A DNA stretch of 64,000 bases from Limnomonas spitsbergensis (lineage: Eukaryota > Chlorophyta > Chlorophyceae > Chlamydomonadales). This document shows, piece by piece, positions 25,222 to 36,500 of this stretch (its first letter is position 1; each line of letters starts with the position of its first letter). Made by a program: the position numbers and the translations under genes. Location: NCBI GenBank assembly GCA_037349105.1, contig JAYJMM010000084.1, positions 1,550,001 to 1,614,000 of the forward strand, read 5' to 3'. A model generated the notes under the pieces. The model was given only the letters and a program-made list of their open reading frames with translations. It was not told the DNA's origin and did not search any database.

Positions 25222-26025
25222 TGGCTGTCTCAATACTTTGCACAGCGTTTTACTGAACAACCGGTGGGGCACATGCTGCAGACGAGCCTGGGTATAGTCG
25301 AGGGCCCTTTTGGGCTTAACCTGGGAGTTTTATGACATTAACACTGTAGATGAGCTTTGTGAATCTTAGAACTTGGTTTGTTAGCTTAGAAACTGTCCTC
25401 TTCCCTGTTGTTACAGTTTGGTGTACGTTGTATTGTACGATGCACTTAGAGTACAATGTACGGTGTAGTGTACGTCATGTTGTAGTGTACAATATGATAT
25501 CCACTGTGATCTTCTAGTTGGAATTACTGATTTTTGGTTATAGACTGGTGATTCATGGCTTACATGACGGCAGGTTTTGCACTGTTAACTGTGGTCTTCT
25601 GGTGCTTACAGCATGGGTCAATGACGTTACACCACTGGGCTTGCAGTATAGGTAGTATTGATTGTTAAAATTTAGTGCAGCTCACAAGCCAGCAGTGGCA
25701 GCCAGGCACGCCAGTCGCCCACAGCATGAATCCAATGCAAGCTGCGGTTCTATGAGGCTTCCTTTGCCGTACTAGGCCCCGTGCTATGTCCCTGCTTTGC
25801 TGACGCGCGAATTGCCAAACACTGGGTTCAAACAACTTCCCCGTCCACCCGGGTGTTCCCGTCAAAACTTTTGTATGCTGAGTGGCTCACTGAGCGCATT
25901 CCACGCCCACTATCAGGGACAGTACCCAGCCCAGCCACCACTCCAACAGCTTCCTAGGTGATTTTACTTTCATTTCTTTCCTCTTGTGCCTTCTCCCTTG
26001 ACTTCCCTAGCTGACTTCATGTTTG

Positions 26026-27250
26026 CCGACGTGGCCGAGCTTTACATTAGCAGGGCCCGGAGGTGTTACGTCATTAACAGTTTCCCAGTTGTCAGTCAAG
26101 GAAAGACATCCGAAATGTCCATCTTCTCGGCCCTCAAGATCACTATGCCGTCCAGCCCAAAGTGCACCTTTCAATAACACACAGAATAACCCCGGCTTCC
26201 TTTTTCCTGGCCATTGCAAGTCCCATTTCTTCTTTTTCCTTCTCCTTACTTGTTCAGACCACATCTACCTCCCTTCTTCCCTGCTTCTTTCTTTCCTGAA
26301 TTCTTTCTCTTACAACCATCCCACTCAGTTAAGCCTTTTTGCCCAGCGGATTCATGAGGCAATCAATGACATTACACTTCTGAGCCCGGAGGTTGAGAGA
26401 TTGAACCCGCCACACGATCTTCTCTTTCCCCCCGACTAGAGCGCCGGGTTCCGTGGTCCTGCCCCCTCACATGGGAGGATGGCATGGCTGCACCATGGCC
26501 CAGGCTGTGCATGGTAGCTGGAATTGAGCCTAGTCATTCCCTACCAGCCCCACGTGGCCGAGCGTTCAGCAGGGCCCAGCGGGTATGCGCTGTTCTAAAC
26601 TTCTGGGCCCTGCTCAAAAAGGCTCGGCCACGTGGGCGCCCAACGATCCCGTTGGAAGAAAATAAACTGAAGGGAAGAGGGAAAGAAGGAGAAGCTCACT
26701 AAGGAAAGAAATACCCCCCAAAAAGGAAAAGGCAGCCCGAAGTACCCTTGCCCCTCTCAAGCCTATTCTCCCCATAAGCAACAAAACTAGGCCTCAACAA
26801 ACCGAACACTTTTGCACCCACGTCATGTTCTATGGCTGGGGCTAATCTTCTGCACTATGGGGTTCATTCCCACGCTACTGCTCAGTGGTTGTAGCGGCCG
26901 AGCTTTGAGCGGGCCCAGAGGTGTAACGTTATTGACATACTTGCTTCCAAGGCCGTAGTGTCAAGGAGCAGTTCGGGAGGGGGGGTGAGCGGTGCCAAAA
27001 AGTCCCACCAACAGGACCAGGCCGAGCAACATGGGTGCCGGATGCAATTGCTGTCGTGGATGCTGTTGTAGGCATTGTTGAGGGCTAGTTTAGGAGGAGC
27101 TGAGGTTTCGGACTTGTTTGCCTTTCTGGCCTTTCCTTTTGTTCCTTTCACCCCCTCTTCCTCTCACTTTCTTCCTTTCTCCCAACAGTTGGGCGCCCAC
27201 GCGGCCGAGCCTTCTTTAGCAGGGCCCAGAGGTGTAACGTCATTGACTCA
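26026..27250. mobile_element. Cluster of MITE-like fold-back element ends
   Basis: A conserved terminal sequence of about 60 bp (consensus GGGCGCCCACGTGGCCGAGC, then CTTTTTTAGCAGGGCCCAGA, then GGTGTAACGTCATTGA) occurs forward at 26029, 26549, 26893 and 27191, and inverted at 26345-26390 and 26603-26640. The best unit is 26549-26636, where left and right arms pair over about 30 bp as a near-perfect terminal inverted repeat around a 23-nt centre. No transposase is encoded. Another inverted, diverged copy sits at 47930-47990. Confidence 0.7.
26811..26892 (+). repeat. 80-bp dispersed repeat, copy 1
   Basis: TTTTGCACCCACGTCATGTT through GGGGTTCATTCCCACGCTAC and TGCTCAGTGGTTG. It matches 31368-31455 at about 85-90 percent, the other copy having an 8-bp insertion (CAGTGCAC region). 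It directly precedes a fold-back element end. Confidence 0.8.
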
Positions 27251-27349
27251 TGAACGCAGAAACAGTAGGCGGATAAACCCTTTTAACATATATGCTATAT
27301 CCCTTGACAGCCCGAACCCTAGGAGTAATATCATTTGCAAGAGACGCAC

Positions 27350-27425
27350 AAAATGCAACCATGCGGACTGCGTGCGTGTTGCTGATCGCCGCTGGCCATG
27401 ATGTAGCTGACTTGCGGCTGAATTG
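27350..27425 (-). repeat. Decayed copy of the MCCB last-exon end
   Basis: On the minus strand the block GATCAGCAACACGCACGCAG and CATGGTTGCATTTTGTGCGT matches the MCCB terminus GACCAGCAACACGCAGCCAC and GAACGCATTTTGGCGTCTTC (27600-27550). It includes the post-stop region in altered form. Confidence 0.65.
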
Positions 27426-27543
27426 TTGCCGAGGCACATTAAAAAGCAGTGCTGGACACTGAAAACTGCTGAGTGTCAACCTGAGTCAGCGGATGACACC
27501 ACCACCACCCCGGCCTTAATTTCCAGGAGCCCTAAAAACGAAT

Positions 27544-30500
27544 TCACATTCGGAAGACGCCAAAATGCGTTCCCTGTGGCTGCGTGTTGCTGGTCGCTGC
27601 TCCAAACGCGAGCCCCAGCACGCGCCTCGTGTCCGCGGGGTCGATGACGCCGTCGTCCCACAGCCTCGCCGTCGCGAAGGTCGGGGATGCCTCGGTGTCG
27701 TACTTGTCCTGCCAGACGTACAAGCAAGAATTCAAAGACAACTTTGGGTCGATACCCTTTGGGTCGATACCCTGGTCAAAACGCTCTGGGCCAAAACTAG
27801 GGAGTTTTTTTTATGGATGCGTCGGTTGCACTTACAAATATAATACATGAACGACGCAAGAGATTGGCGTCATGTACAAAGCAGGCGCCATTTACCGGTA
27901 GTTTTATTTCTCGAACGCACCAGGAAGCAGAGCCGGATCCAATTACGAACGGCCTCAGGTTCCAATTAAAAAACCGATAAAAATGCGAATCAAGACGCTG
28001 CCTTTTTCATACTGGTACCTGCATAAATCCAGCTCCACCTCTGCAGGCCACACACGCTGAAAACCTCAACCCTTTCATTTAAAACCAATCAAGGATCGTT
28101 TTGAATACCTGCATGGCCTTTTTGAATTCCAACTCGTCCTCCGCAGGCCACAAACGCTTCTCACGAAAGCGTTTCTCAGACTCGACCTGCAAGGGACACA
28201 TCAAGACACAAAAATCAATCCCGTTATCCAGTGCCCCCCCCTTTCAACGGGAACCCTCAGCCCTCATCAAGACGCACACATCAAACCCCTCGACTGTAGA
28301 CCATAAGTCCCAATCGGGACGCAGAAAACCTGTGAGATATGATACAATACGACCCGGCATGAGGTCAAACAGAACACCGGAGGATGCACCTGATGCAGAA
28401 ACCTGCTGCCTGCGCTGGAGAAGCGGGAGCGGTGAGCAGCCATCCACAAACTGTCACAACATAATACGCACAAATCAAATCCCATCATTCAGACCCTGCC
28501 TTTCAACTTACACCCCCATCAAATCTAAACCCTCGGCCCCGATCGAGACGCATCACATGAAACTCCTGGACCGTTTAAACTCTCAGCCCGGATGGGTTAT
28601 ATTGTATCTTATTACTTAACCCTGCCTCTGGCCAGCCGGCTGCCGCTTCTGCCCTTCTTTTACGAAAAGAAGGGGGGCGTTAAGTAAGAGACTAGCACTT
28701 TCATTTCGTTTCATTTTTGTTCCCTCGGTCAAGCATGCCACCTGGACACAGCACTTCTGCCTCCAGCCCTTCCAAAAGCCTTCCCTTCCTTTCAGACACA
28801 ACTGTTGTTGCTGTCGTTGTATTTCCTTTTCCTCCCTCCATCAAACACATACCTTGATGGTTTAGCCGCTTGCTTCACTCCCTACCCTTGCAGAACGCGG
28901 TGAAGTTTCATTCATTCATTCATTTCAAAATAAAAATAAAGAGCTACCCGTCACCGGACAGGCATGACACCTACCTGAGCTAGCACTCCCGCGGCTTGCT
29001 CTCCTCCCATCACTCCAATCCGTGCGCTGGGCCACGTGAACAGGAACGAAGGGCTGTAGGCACGTCCACACATCCCATAGTTACCCGCTCCAAAGCTGCC
29101 ACCAACCACCAGCGTGATCTTGGGCACCTGAGACCGGAAGTTCATCAAAGGCGGACATCAAAGGACCGTACCGCAATTATTTTTGTATTAAAGAAGGGCT
29201 GTAGGCACATCCACACATCTCGGTAGTTAATTTAAGGCGGACATCAAGGGTCCGCAATTATTTTGGTGAGAAGAGGGTAACAATGCATTAAACTCAATCC
29301 TAAACCCAGCACAGGCCCCGGCACGCACGGATAGCGGCAGTTAACGTTGAAGTGGTTGTAAATTGCACAGTCAAGCGGTTGTTAACTTGGCGTTCAAGCA
29401 GTAACCTTCAGATTCAAGTGGTTGTTACCGTGGCGTTCAAGCAGTGACCTTCACATTCGAGCAGTTGCCGCCTTTCAATTTTGACAGACCTGGCCTTGGC
29501 GATGGCGACCGCCATGGCGCCATTAACATCATTGCAAACATCAATCCAGATTAAAGCGGTGCCGGCAGCTCTCCCCCAAGCAGTTACCTTCACATTCAAG
29601 TGGCGGTTACCTTCCCATTCAAACAGCTGTTACCTTGGCATTAGCAACTGCCATGACCATCTTTGCACCATCCTTAGCGATGCCTCCAGCCTCTGCCTTG
29701 CGGCCCACCATGAAGCCTTTGGATTAAAGCAGTGCAACAGAGGGTGCATTCAGGCTCCACAGCAAAGGCCCTGAACATAAACTATTGTAATCAGTTGTTA
29801 ATCATGGCATTTCATGAACAACTGGTTTTCTTAGCTAATAACGGTGATGCCCACGGCCCCCGCCTTGCGGCCTACCCTAAAGCCTTGGAACAGAAAGCGT
29901 GGCCTGGCCCTACGGACTGGAGTGGGTCGTCATAACGTCATCCAGCCCCCCTCTACCAGTAACTCGCAGGCTCAATTTGCACTGAAGCAAACTGGTCTAC
30001 CTACACAGTCCAATGCTGTGCGAGGGCCAGATCTACAGTTTGATCCACATATCTTAAGATCTATGACCAGGCACTGCGTACTGGAATGGCTCATCATCCG
30101 CACCCTCCCCCCTGCAATCCATCCTTGTCAGAACACAGATGTGAGCATCTCAAGGTTTCTCGCCAATCACGCAAAAGCGCTTTATTTTCAAGCACAAGCA
30201 GATTCTGCATGTGCTAGTAGAACCACTTGCAAGCTCAACTTGCAAGCTCAACTTGCAAGCTCAATTTGCAAGCTCAACTTGCAAGCTCAACGTGCAAGCT
30301 GGATTTGCAAGCTGGATTTGCTTGTAAGAGTAGTGTCGTTCTCTTACCCTACTGGGTCATGTAGGGTAAGAGAACGACACAGCTTGGTGCTGTACCCACA
30401 TCCCTAGACCCTGAACCCTCACCCGTGATGTTCTGAATGAAGAGAAGCGGGATGCCCCGCTGGCAGCAGATCTGGATGAAGTGCGCCCCTTTGAGCGCCG

Positions 30501-33500
30501 CCTGGCTGAACAGGATGCCGTTGTTTGCGACGATGCCGACCGGCTGGCCGTACAAGGAGCCAAACCCTGTGCGAATGGGGACGAGGACAAGCAGGAGAGA
30601 AGCATCGGCCAACGCGAACAAAGCCTCGCTGGGCATGGTTCTGGCGGACAGCTCACTGCGCCAGGTCACACCAGCCGTAGATGCTGCTGAGAGATGTAGC
30701 TGAGATGTGGCAGAGACGAGGATGAGATGTAGCTGATTTTTGGCTGATGCGGTGATGTGTAGCAGCCATGTAGCTAATCTGTTGCTGATATGTAGCTGAA
30801 ACACCCTCGAGTTCACAATTCCACCCTCTAGTCACAAGCATCTTCCCGTAGTTGCTTATTAGTGATATGTTACTGAGATCCAGCTGATATGTTGCTAAGG
30901 TGTAGCTGATATGTAGCTGAAACCACTCAGTATTCAGAGCCACATACCAGTCACGAGCGTCTTCCCGTAGTTGCTTTTGAACTCTTCAAAATGGCTGCCG
31001 TCCAGTAGATACATCAGCAGGGTGCGCGGGTCGTACGGCGCTCGCGGGTCAATGGGGGCCAAACGCCACAACTCATCAGGGGAGTGAAGGGGCTCACTCC
31101 ACCTACAGGGTTATTCACACAAATGCAGACACGTTCACACATATTCACACATAAACTTTGAAATGGGGGCCAAACCAAGCAACTTCCCAGTGCGGGGTAT
31201 TCACTCTTCACTATTCACATAAACTCCAACTTTCAACACCTGTTCACACATTGGAGCGCGCGGGTCATACAGTGCATGCTGGTGGAGGGAGTGAAGAGGC
31301 TCAGTCCACCTGCCTGCAAAAATGTCCACACTTATCCACAGTCTTCAGTTTTCAACTATGCTCTTTTGCACCCACGTCATGTTTCATCGCTGGGGCTTAT
31401 CTTCTGCACCAGTGCACTATGGGGTTCATTCCCACGCCACTGCTCGGTGGTTGTGTGTTAGTTGTTAGCCCAGGGGGGTCACTGTTTTTTGCTCGCTGTC
31501 CTAGCGTATGTAGTGCCTGTACTGGTTTACAGGCCTATGTCTCATTGGTCTCATGCATGAAATTTGATGCCCTGAAACCCTCGAAGTGTGGTGCAGCGCT
31601 ATGCGCGGATCAGGAAGGCTTTTTTCCGACCCTGCGCGTTGGAAATAAATGCTGCGCCGCGAGCCTTACATGAAAACAATTTCGCTGCCGAGTCGAGTGG
31701 ACTCCAGTTCATCTCATAACAGTTGAAGCGGAAGTTGTATAAAAACATGACATGACGTCCCGATTGTGACCAGAGATGGGCGATAGTGCCCAAGGGGATG
31801 GGCGATACAGGGTCGTGACGGTCGGCCTCATTGCGGTGGCATGAGACAGTCATAATGATTCTTCAGTCAGAAAATTAACCCGAAACTTTTAACACTTAAC
31901 TAGGGCCCTTACACCTAGAACTCTATCTGACCCAACCTCAAACCCCAAACCCTACAAATACATTCATGGTTCTTTAGTCAGAAAATGACTGCTTAACTGT
32001 GCGAGCGGTAGATCCTACACGTGACACTAAAATACCGACATTAATTGTTGGAAGAAGACCTGAGCAAATTAGATTTGCAGCTCAGGAAACCAGAACGTCT
32101 GCAATTGAAATAGCGTTTGCAGGAATATATTATTTACATGCAACAAGCCGTCTTGCATGGCACTAGAGTCCCTGTTCCGGTGTCAGAGCTCAGCACTAAT
32201 TGTAAGACACCCCTACTTGTATGCAATGTTTTGAAATTTTAGGCCCCCACCTGCTTTCAGCAGCATCCTGAGCGGGCCTGCCCCCGAGGTTGGCCACAAG
32301 GCTCCGCGCAATGTCGATCGCGTGCGCCTCATCCTGGGCAAAGTGATCCGTGACGCCTGCGGGAGGCATCAACACACAAAACAAACAAACAGAATACTGA
32401 TATCAGAATAGCAGACTGTCAGATTATGACGTGAAGGCTGCTGGTTCAGGGTTGAAGGGAGTTGAGAGAGCCTTGAAGTCAATTTTCTGTTTGAGCGTCT
32501 TTTCTGTTATGTTTGCAGTCTCAATTCAATTCTTTCAACCAATGAAGTATCGGAATTTATTCAACCATTTGAGTAGCAGTATATATTGAAAGAGGGTCTG
32601 TGCAGGGCGCTGAACCAGAAGCATGCAAGGAGAGGTCGCAGGAGTGTGCATGACATGGGTTTGTTGAGCTCATACATGTGTGCAGAATGCCAGGTGTTCA
32701 CACAATTGTGCCTTACATGCAGAATGCAGGGATGTACAAATTTACACAAGTGTGCATTACGTGGAATTGCGTGGATGTCACACAAATGCACAGATTGTGA
32801 GGATGGAAGGCGTTCACACAAGTGCGCAGGAAGTGGGGATGTGCCGACTTCACACAAGCGTAAACAATGCTAGGTGTTTACACAAGTGTGCCGAACACTG
32901 TGCATAGTGCTAAAGAGTTCACACAAGAGTGCAGAAAGCAGGGAAGTAAAGATACACACAAGTGTGCAGAATGCGGGAATGTCAGAATCCACACAAGTGT
33001 GCAGAACACAGGGAATCAGGGACACAAAAAGTTCACATGAGTGTGCAGAACGTGGGGAAGTACGGGTTTCACACAAGGGCGCAAAGTGTGAGGATGTGCA
33101 GAATTCACACCTGAGATGGTGCAGTGTAGTGCCGCCCCGCCCAGCTCCTCTGCGGTGACCTCCTCCCCTGCAAGGCCCAGAGGGTGGAGGTTTTAGGGCA
33201 GAGGGTTGAGGTTTCAGGGTTTAGGGCAGAGGGATTAGGGTTAAGGGCAGAGGGATTAGGGTTCAGGGATAAGGGCAGGAGCATTATGTAAAGGGCTGTG
33301 CTGTGTGACGGAATTTACGTTGGCTGAGTTGTGTCGCTGAAATCCAGCCACCGTTGTTTCTAGGCAAATTCACCTTCTTGTACCAGCGAGGGACCCTGAT
33401 TACCTTCTTGTACCAGCGAGGGACACAATTACTGAATTGCGGCGCAATTGCGCTGCACCGATGAATGCATTTGTGTATCACGTTTTGTGTGTGTGCTGTT

Positions 33501-36500
33501 GCTGTTTGAATAGAAGGCAGGGACAGAGCATGAAGTCATACCGACAATTCTAAGCCTTTTTTAATCAACACTTCCCCTCACTTAATTTATTTCCCTTTCA
33601 TTCTTTGAGGCATTTCACCAGCGACGACCTTTACCAGCAGTAGGCCAGTAGCCGCAGATGGTCCCCATCACCCAAAATCCAAAGCCCCTTTTACATGCAA
33701 TTATTTTATTTCCAACTTTTCATCCCATGAAGCAGAGCTCACAGGTGGCGGCCTGTACCAGCGATAGACGTAGGCAGCATCCCTCATTCCCCCAACAAGA
33801 GCTTCAAAAGACAACACACGCAATTCTCCAGCTGATCACCGTTGGCGGCCTTTAGGAGCATTGCTCCCTCGATGAAGAGGCTCATTTCCTCAACTCCCCC
33901 TCACCCATTTTTCAACCCTTCATATTTTTTCTTGCCTTTTCACGCTTTCCTTCCCGCAGCTCACCGGTGGCGGCCTTATCGAGCGTGTAGCCGTGGGCGG
34001 CAGATGGTCCCCCTCACCCATGTCCCTAAACAAGAGCTTAAAAATAAAATATTCCTTTGAAGCAGCTCACCCGTGGCGGCTTTCACGAGCGGCGGTCCTC
34101 CTAGGAAGATGGTCCCGTTTCCTCGCACGATAACGGATTCGTCCGCCATGGCCGGCACGTAAGCGCCCCCAGCGGTGCAGGAGCCAAGCACCACCGCCAG
34201 CTGAGGGATCCCAGCAGCGGACATGCGGGCCTGTGCGGAGGAGGAGTCATTGAAGAGTAACGAGGGAAACGTCAAAATGTGACTCAAGAGTAACCCACCG
34301 TTTTGGCACGGCCAGCCGAGGCCAGCCGAACCCCGCAGCAGATATGCGGGCATGCGCAGCAAAACGACTAAACGAGGGAGGCGGCGTCATAAAAGGGTAA
34401 CTTCAATGTCACAAAAGGGTAACTTCAATGTCACAACAGGGTAACTCCAATGTCATAAAAGGGTAACTTCAATGTCATAAAAGGTAACTTCAATGTCATA
34501 AAAGGGTAACTTTTATGTCATCAAAAAGCGACTTGAAAAGAAATCACTGGTGTGGCACGGACAGCTGAGGGATCCCCGCAGCGGACATGGGGGGCCTATA
34601 CGGCAGAAAGAGGGCGGGGACAAGTATTCAAAGAACACCTCAAGAGCATCCACTGTTTTAACCAACTGCTGCAAACACATTTTTGGCACGCCAGGGTTTT
34701 GAGCAAAGCCATCCTTGAGGCACAATGCTTTAAATCAAAGAACAATGCCGTAGATTCGAATAGTCTTCCCTCATAGTTAACATTGTTTGGGGGTGAAGGA
34801 TGTGTCTGAGGGACACTTCAAGATTCATTATTCTGAGCGAGTGGTGGCCCCAGCGTTCCCCCTCCTTTCCCCCCTAACGCAAACAAAATCTGCCCCGAGG
34901 GCAGCATTAAACGATTGATTTTGCCCCAAGGGTAGTGTTACAATTGTTAAAACTTGATACCTGAGGGAACGCAACTCAGATCCACGGTGCTTTAAATCTG
35001 CATTCAATACTGACACACCATGTGGTATTCGTCCTGGGATGCAGTGTGGCACTGTTAATTTCAGGATGCTGTGGCTACACTTCAGCTACATCACTCCTTA
35101 TTTCATGGTGCTTTGGCTACTCCCTTTGGCTACTCCATGGTTCCTCAGCTACACTTCACAGACATCCCAGCATTTAACCGGGACGATACCATGCAGCAAG
35201 GTGCCTACCACTCGCACCGCTGGCCGCCAGCCGGTCAAGGTTTGGTCCCCATCGGCCAAGCGGCCAGTATGCCAGCCGGTCAAAACTTGGTCCCCCTTGG
35301 TCAAGTGGCAGCTGTCTACCGCGTGCCCGCAGTGGCCTGCTGCGACCGACACTTGCCTGGTTGAAGAAGATCCTCCCAAAGTGGTCGCGATCGGGGAACA
35401 CCTCTGCCTGCCTGGGCAGGTTGGCGCCCCCACTGTCCACGAGGTACAGGCAGGGCAGGCGGCACTGCTCGGCAATCTCCTGCAGCCTGAGGTGCTTCTG
35501 CAAAGGATCCAGGCATTCCAGGGTTTTAAATTTGCATTACGGAGTAGATCTCTGCCTGCCTGGGTAGGTTGGCGACCCTGCTCTCCACCAGGTACACGCC
35601 CCGGGCAGAAAGCATGGCTCAGCAACCTTCTGAAGTCGGAGGCGCCTCTGGTTCAGGGATTTGAATTTGAACACCTACCGGTATCACACAAGCTCAGCTA
35701 CCTCTTGCAGGCACAGGTGCTGCTGGGGGGGGGTCCAGGGTTAAAGGTTAAGGCTTAAACCCTAATCCCTTCACCATCAGGCCTAGAAACAAGCCCAGAT
35801 AAGGGGTGACAACAGGCTATCTTTCTTCCATTCTAAGGAATTGCGACAAAAGCTGAATCCTGTGGGCTAAAAAGTGAAACCATGTTCAGGCGTGATGCAC
35901 ACGACAGGAGACAATGCGATGGACATTAAGATAGGTCATTACATAAAACGTGACATGGCCATTAGATAGGCCATTAGGTAGAGCATTAGGAAGGAAGTTA
36001 GACTGGTAGAATAGGGAGGAAACGTGAACCGGCCTATGGCCGGGGGCCCAAGCAGCAGAGGCACCTTGCTGCTCCAGGCCCTCACAGTCGCAGGCCGAGA
36101 CACACCTGAGCTGGACCTGAATAATGTTGATCCAGTAAAAATAAACATGATGGTAGCTGAATTCAGTGTAGTCAAAATAAACTGTAGCTGAATGACACAG
36201 TAGCTGAATTACAGCATTCAAAAGCAATGTTCCTTTCAGACCCCGCCCTACCTTGACGGTGATAGGATAGTAGGTCCCCGCCCTGACCGTGGCATCATTA
36301 GCGGCTATCGCCACCAGTCGCCCCTCCACCCGTCCGATGCCGGTGACAATGCCTCCAGAGGGTACGTCCTCCTTGCCTGCGGTACACAAATCAGTTAACA
36401 AAACGAGGGGGGTCCGCTTTGGGTCTGAAGCGGGGCATGTTAGAAGCATTGTCAATTACACCGTCTGATGCCGGAGTCTATACTCACAAAGAGTACGTCC

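Larger units (their letters stand above)
25134..27543. other. Intergenic region between two convergent genes
   Basis: The 3' ends of the membrane-protein gene (plus) and MCCB (minus) converge here. It holds GTAC(A/G)TGTA-rich sequence at 25420-25500, fold-back elements at 26020-27250, an 80-bp dispersed repeat at 26811, and a decayed copy of the MCCB 3' end at 27350-27425. I see no convincing gene; the ORFs lack family features. Confidence 0.6.

Noticed and set aside
26390..26430. tRNA-like B-box (GATTGAACC)
   Set aside because: No cloverleaf can be folded around it and it overlaps a fold-back element copy.
29486..29530. Alternative true exon 11 end of MCCB
   Set aside because: The copy at 29634-29716 joins in phase and matches the family; this one is mutated ([10 protein letters not shown]) and lacks the upstream part.
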